Shown piece after piece: positions 59,614 to 64,000 of a stretch of 64,000 bases of DNA. The DNA comes from an uncultured Polaribacter sp. Lineage in GTDB: Bacteria > Bacteroidota > Bacteroidia > Flavobacteriales > Flavobacteriaceae. The notes beneath the pieces are model-generated. The model had not been told where the DNA came from. It made no database searches and saw only the letters and a program-made list of their open reading frames with translations. Made by a program: the position numbers and the translations under genes. The DNA is taken from positions 1 to 64,000 of the forward strand of contig CALKEB010000034.1 of assembly GCA_938084845.1 (NCBI GenBank), written 5' to 3'. Numbering within the stretch: position 1 is the stretch's first letter; each line of letters begins with the position of its first letter.

Positions 59614-62600
59614 ATTAAAAATACAAGCAAAAAACTATTAAAATCTCTTGGGTACATTGTGCTCTTTCTGCTATTGCTTAGTGTTTTGCTTTCTATATCT
59701 CCAATTCAAACAAAATTTGGAAGCTACATAACACAAAAGATTAATGAAGACCTAGGGGTAAACCTAACTGTAGATAAAGTAGATTTTTCTTTATTAGGTA
59801 CTGTTAGTCTTAGAGGAATAAAAATTAAAGACCATCATAAAGACACCTTAATATTTGTAGATAAGTTAAGTACGTCTATTTTAAGTGCCAACAACATACT
59901 TAAAAATAAGTTTACATTAGGGCCTGTTTATATAGAAAATGCGTATTATCATATGAAAACTTATCTCGGTGAGGAAAATGATAATATGTCTATTTTTATT
60001 GATTCTTTTTCCAATAAAGAAAAAAAAGATACGACTAATGTTTTTAAATTGGATTCAGAAAATGTTTATATTTCAAATTTAGATTTTAAGATTATAAATG
60101 CCAATACAAAAGATTCTGTTAACTATGCAGTTACAAATGCAGGCGGAAATTTACAACAACTTTCTATAGAGGGGCCAAATTTTTCGTCAAAAATTAGAGG
60201 ATTGTATTTTAAAGATAAATTTAAATTAGATGTTGTTAATTTATCAACTGATTTCTCGTATTCTAAAACAACTATGACGTTTTTAAATACAACCTTACAA
60301 ACCAATAATTCAAATATAAAGGGGGCTATTGTTTTTGATTATAGCACAAAAGATTTAGCAGATTTTGTAAATAAAGTACAAATTAATGCCGCATTTGATA
60401 CCAGTAATTTGGCAGTAAAAGATGTACGTTTGTTTTATAAAGAGTTATCGGGCAACGACCTTTTTACTTTTAAAGGCGATTTTAAGGGAACTCTTAATGA
60501 TTTTAAGTTAAATAGCTTTAAGATATTTAATAAGAAAAATCTTTCTATTGATGGCGATTTAGCATTTGTAAATGCTATAAATGCAGATGATAATTTTACT
60601 TTTAACGCAAATTTAAATCAGTTTTCTGCAACATATAACGAATTGAACACTTTGTTACCCAACTCAATTGGTAAAAGTGTACCAAAAAATTTTTCAGCAT
60701 TAGCTGTTTTTAGAGGAGAGGGCAATCTAACAATTTCTCCCAAACAAATAGAAGCTAACCTTTATGTGACCTCAGCGATTGGAGATATAGCAACGGACTT
60801 AAAATTGGATAATTATAACAACTCAAGTTTGGCTGCATATCAGGGAGTTTTTGAACTGGACAAATTTCATATCGGAAAGTTTATAGACGATCCATTATTT
60901 GGAGCTATTTCGTTGAAAGGAGACATCAACGGTATTGGTTTACAATTAGCAGATAGTGCGACTACTTTTAGTGGAGAAATTTCTGAATTTGATTTTAAAG
61001 ACTACACCTACACAAAAATATCTACCAACGGAAATTACAAAAACAACAGGTTTGAAGGGGTTTTATCTGTAAATGATAAAAATTTAAAAATGGATTTTAA
61101 AGGGTTGGCAGATGTATCTACGTCACTAAATAAGTTCGATTTTTCATCCACAATTTCTTATTTAAATTTAAAAGAAACCAATTTATTTATTAGAGATAGT
61201 ATTGCAGAGGTAAGAGGTGATATATCAATAGACGTAGAAGGAACAACACTAGATAATATTATTGGAAATGCCAATTTTACAAATGTTTTTTACACCAATA
61301 AACATAAAGAATTTAGTTTTAAAAAGTTTGCAGTTTCTTCTTCACTAAAAGACCAAGTAAAAACAATTAAACTAACATCTAAAGATATTGCAAACGGAGC
61401 TATATCAGGAGAATTTATATTCTCAGAATTATTTTATGTAGGACTAAATGCATTAGGAAGTATGTACACCAATTTTGAACCGTATTCTGTAGCTCCAAAT
61501 CAATATGTAGATTTTAATTTTACGATTTACGATCAAATTATTGCTGTATTTTTTCCAGAAATTACAATAGATAACAACACAACGATAAAAGGTAAAATAA
61601 AATCGAATAAAGACCAACTTCGTTTGGTTTTTTCTTCTCCAAAATTAGCGTTTTTTGGGAACGAGTTGAAAGATTTTTTATTACGAACAGACAATCAAAA
61701 TCCATTATACAATTCACATGTAACCGCTTCAGAATTTAATACTCCTTATTATAACGTATCGAAATTAAATCTTTTGAATAAAACACTAAACGATACCTTG
61801 TACTTTAAATCTCAATTTAATGGAGGAGGCTTAGCAAAAGAGAATTTTAACCTCGATTTTTATTATACGATTGATAAAAATAAAAAATTTGTAGTTGGTT
61901 TTCAGGAATCTACTTTTGAATTTAAGAATACCATTTGGAATATAAATCCAGACGAACTAAATACGGATAAAATTGTATTTGATATTTTGAAAAACGAGTA
62001 TGATTTTAGCCAATTTAAATTAATTTCAGAAGCACAAGAAGTTGCATTTAATGGCTTTATAAAGGGAGATACAGAAAAATCTTTTTTAATAGATTTAACA
62101 AAAGTAAAGTTGCAAAGTCTCTTGACAGAAATAGACAGTTTATCCTTAAAAGGAGAGGTGACTGGGCAGGCGGCATTTATTCAAAAAGAGAGCGTATACA
62201 AGCCAGAAGCAAACTTGGTGATCAACAATTTTGAAGTAAATAACTTTAAGCAAGGAGATTTGCGTTTAAATGTAGTAGGAGACAATGCTTATGATAAGTT
62301 TACTGTGGATTTATCCATTAAAAATGAAAAAGTAAAAAGTATAGCTGCAAAAGGAAATTTAGATTTTTCGAATACCCGACCTTTGATTGATTTACAAGTT
62401 TTTTTAGAAGATTATAATATAAAGGCATTTAGTCCTTTAGGTGCAGACGTTATTTCATCGTTACGAGGTATGGTTTCTGGAGATTTTTATATGAGAGGCT
62501 TTTTAAGAAATCCAGATATGGAAGGGGAGTTACGTTTGTATGATGCAGGATTAAAATTTCCTTATTTAAATATCGATTTAGATTTTGATGGTTTGTCTAA

Positions 62601-64000
62601 GATAAACTTATCTGAACAATCATTTATTTTTGACAATATAAAACTGTTAGATTCTAAATATGGTACAGAAGGGCGTTTATTGGGTAATATTACGCATCAA
62701 AACTTTGAAAAATGGTTTCTAGATTTAGAAATTGACACCAATAATCTTGTTGTTTTAGATACAGAAGATTCAGAGGATGCATTGTATTATGGAACTGCAT
62801 TTATTGATGGTAATGCAAGCATTACAGGGTTAACAGATCAATTAGACATTACTGTAAACGCAACAACAATGCCCAATACAAAATTTGTTGTTCCTTTGAA
62901 AGATATAGAAACGGTAGATAACTATCAGCTTATTCATTTTAAAACAGATAAAATGGATACTGAAGCGCGACAAAGAAAATTAGCACAAGAAGCTATAAAA
63001 GGCTTGTCTTTAAACATTAATTTAGATGTTACCAAAGATACTGAAGCACAAGTGGTTATAGACGAAGAAAACGGAAGTCAATTAACAGGAAGAGGTGATG
63101 GAAACTTAGAAATTTTAATCAATACTCGCGGACGTTTTGATATGTATGGAGATTACACCATAGACAATGGAGTATATGATTTTAAATATGGAGGTATTAT
63201 AAACAAGCCATTTTTAATTCAAAAAGGCGGAACAGTTTCTTGGAATGGAAATCCATATGAGGCAGATCTAGACGTAACTGCCATTTATAAAGCAAAAGCA
63301 AATCCAGCTGTTTTACTACAAAGCTTTAGCTCAAATCGAAAAGAAGAAATTGATCTTGTAACTAGAATAACCGGTGGTTTGTTTAATTCAAAACAAGAAT
63401 TAGACATACAGCTAACAAATGTAGACCCTACCATTGCAAGTGAACTAGAATTTGTATTGAACGACAATAACATCAATGAAAAAACAACGCAATTTATATC
63501 GCTACTTGCATTAGGAACATTTAGAAACCCAGATAAAGTTAGTTTTGATGTGAACAACACCCTTACAGGTACTGCATCTAGTGCTTTAGCAAGTGCATTT
63601 TCAAATATTCTTAATAGTCCTGAAAGTAAATTTCAATTAGGTTTGGACTATCAGCAAGGAGATACAGGGAATACTATAGAGCGTTTAAATATAGACAACC
63701 AGGTAGATGTTTCTGTAAGTACACAGCTTTTCGATCGGGTGATTATTAACGGAAAAGTAGGGGTGCCTGTTGGTTCAGAATCACAATCTAGTGTTGTTGG
63801 CGAGGTAAAAGTAGAGGTTTTGTTAAATGAAGAAGGTAATTTTAGAGGAATTATATTTAATCGTCAAAATGAAATACAATATTCCCAACAAGAAGAAGGC
63901 TATACCCAAGGGGTAGGGTTGTCTTATCAAGTAAACTTTAATACCCTATCTGATTTTTTATCTAAAATTGGCTTAAAGAAAAAAAAGAATTTAAAAAGAC
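59614..64000 (+). CDS. tamB: Translocation and assembly module protein TamB (3' end cut by the window)
   Basis: An open frame of 1462 codons runs to the window edge without a stop; I checked it line by line. It has an N-terminal membrane anchor (LLKSLGYIVLFLLLLSVLLSISP), then a very long repetitive beta-rich region typical of AsmA/TamB lipid-transport grooves, and ends in the DUF490 domain (YGGIINKPFLIQKGGTVSWNGNPYEADLDVTAIY and GVGLSYQVNFNTLSDFLSKIG). The stop should lie just past 64000. After the in-frame TAA at 59605 there is no ATG or TTG before the anchor. ATT at 59614 (KNTSKKLLKSLG follows) is my best guess; a GTG at 59659 lies inside the helix. Confidence 0.87.
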   Translation, partial: MKNTSKKLLKSLGYIVLFLLLLSVLLSISPIQTKFGSYITQKINEDLGVNLTVDKVDFSLLGTVSLRGIKIKDHHKDTLIFVDKLSTSILSANNILKNKFTLGPVYIENAYYHMKTYLGEENDNMSIFIDSFSNKEKKDTTNVFKLDSENVYISNLDFKIINANTKDSVNYAVTNAGGNLQQLSIEGPNFSSKIRGLYFKDKFKLDVVNLSTDFSYSKTTMTFLNTTLQTNNSNIKGAIVFDYSTKDLADFVNKVQINAAFDTSNLAVKDVRLFYKELSGNDLFTFKGDFKGTLNDFKLNSFKIFNKKNLSIDGDLAFVNAINADDNFTFNANLNQFSATYNELNTLLPNSIGKSVPKNFSALAVFRGEGNLTISPKQIEANLYVTSAIGDIATDLKLDNYNNSSLAAYQGVFELDKFHIGKFIDDPLFGAISLKGDINGIGLQLADSATTFSGEISEFDFKDYTYTKISTNGNYKNNRFEGVLSVNDKNLKMDFKGLADVSTSLNKFDFSSTISYLNLKETNLFIRDSIAEVRGDISIDVEGTTLDNIIGNANFTNVFYTNKHKEFSFKKFAVSSSLKDQVKTIKLTSKDIANGAISGEFIFSELFYVGLNALGSMYTNFEPYSVAPNQYVDFNFTIYDQIIAVFFPEITIDNNTTIKGKIKSNKDQLRLVFSSPKLAFFGNELKDFLLRTDNQNPLYNSHVTASEFNTPYYNVSKLNLLNKTLNDTLYFKSQFNGGGLAKENFNLDFYYTIDKNKKFVVGFQESTFEFKNTIWNINPDELNTDKIVFDILKNEYDFSQFKLISEAQEVAFNGFIKGDTEKSFLIDLTKVKLQSLLTEIDSLSLKGEVTGQAAFIQKESVYKPEANLVINNFEVNNFKQGDLRLNVVGDNAYDKFTVDLSIKNEKVKSIAAKGNLDFSNTRPLIDLQVFLEDYNIKAFSPLGADVISSLRGMVSGDFYMRGFLRNPDMEGELRLYDAGLKFPYLNIDLDFDGLSKINLSEQSFIFDNIKLLDSKYGTEGRLLGNITHQNFEKWFLDLEIDTNNLVVLDTEDSEDALYYGTAFIDGNASITGLTDQLDITVNATTMPNTKFVVPLKDIETVDNYQLIHFKTDKMDTEARQRKLAQEAIKGLSLNINLDVTKDTEAQVVIDEENGSQLTGRGDGNLEILINTRGRFDMYGDYTIDNGVYDFKYGGIINKPFLIQKGGTVSWNGNPYEADLDVTAIYKAKANPAVLLQSFSSNRKEEIDLVTRITGGLFNSKQELDIQLTNVDPTIASELEFVLNDNNINEKTTQFISLLALGTFRNPDKVSFDVNNTLTGTASSALASAFSNILNSPESKFQLGLDYQQGDTGNTIERLNIDNQVDVSVSTQLFDRVIINGKVGVPVGSESQSSVVGEVKVEVLLNEEGNFRGIIFNRQNEIQYSQQEEGYTQGVGLSYQVNFNTLSDFLSKIGLKKKKNLKR

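Noticed and set aside
1-64000. CRISPR arrays, tRNA or rRNA genes, insertion sequences, prophage or toxin-antitoxin pairs
   Set aside because: Reading the intergenic regions on both strands I saw no spaced direct repeats, cloverleaf sequences, transposase or integrase genes, or paired small toxin-antitoxin frames. A tRNA scan would be decisive for cryptic cases.

Overview
The window looks like chromosomal core DNA from a marine-type member of the Flavobacteriaceae (Bacteroidota). The evidence is low GC, T9SS C-terminal sorting domains, PspC/GIN and Spy-like families typical of the phylum, almost no Shine-Dalgarno sequences, and many copies of the Bacteroidota -7 promoter element TAnnTTTG a short way upstream of genes. 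The proteins resemble Polaribacter/Tenacibaculum-type sequences, but the genus is an inference. No tRNA, rRNA, CRISPR array, insertion sequence or prophage was seen.

Layout. 1-152 is the 5' end of an MBOAT acyltransferase running off the left edge. 626-5404 is the leucine operon leuC-leuD-leuA-leuB. 5451-10192 holds a truncated membrane-protein gene, a cyclophilin-FKBP fusion isomerase, prfC, a secreted protein of unknown function and a cyclophilin lipoprotein. 10314-13976 runs rightward: idi-queD, then kdsB-HAD phosphatase-CAT-like acyltransferase, then two small conserved proteins. 14005-15583 is an ECF sigma operon (sigma factor, membrane protein with a duplicated motif, Spy-like secreted protein) with two matching ECF-type promoters. 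15639-18164 has a conserved protein of unknown function, a metallo-beta-lactamase-fold hydrolase and the remnant of a response-regulator receiver domain.

18169-24166 is a leftward cluster: LolD-like ATPase, CPBP protease, TIGR02757 protein, BatA-like protein, a dihydroorotase homologue without its metal ligands, and an esterase. 24327-33425 carries sucC, uvrB with divergent alkB, an RluF-type pseudouridine synthase, tgt-LptF/G permease-EamA transporter, and accA. 33630-39746 is rich in envelope genes: a TlpA-like lipoprotein, the DUF4870-PadR-PspC-GIN stress-type module, a DUF4442 thioesterase-like protein and a pentapeptide-repeat protein. 39834-48042 has purL, two tandem secreted endonuclease I proteins with T9SS tails, and an RsmB-type methyltransferase. 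48333-48783 is an internally deleted T9SS adhesin gene. 48927-59458 has recG, a secreted serine hydrolase, pdhC-pdhA, a secreted protein of unknown function, a VanX-like dipeptidase, an LtaS-type sulfatase-fold transferase and tsaD. 59614-64000 is most of tamB.

Most of the window is housekeeping metabolism, translation, DNA repair and envelope biogenesis. The most notable observations are: (i) the ECF operon with two promoters sharing the same -35/-10 words and the same 16-nt spacer; (ii) a dihydroorotase-like protein in which both histidines of the metal-binding HxH are serine; (iii) three gene relics; (iv) several probably leaderless genes; and (v) a tamB reading frame with no ATG, GTG or TTG start. 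I did not find a clearly new multi-gene defence or mobile system.
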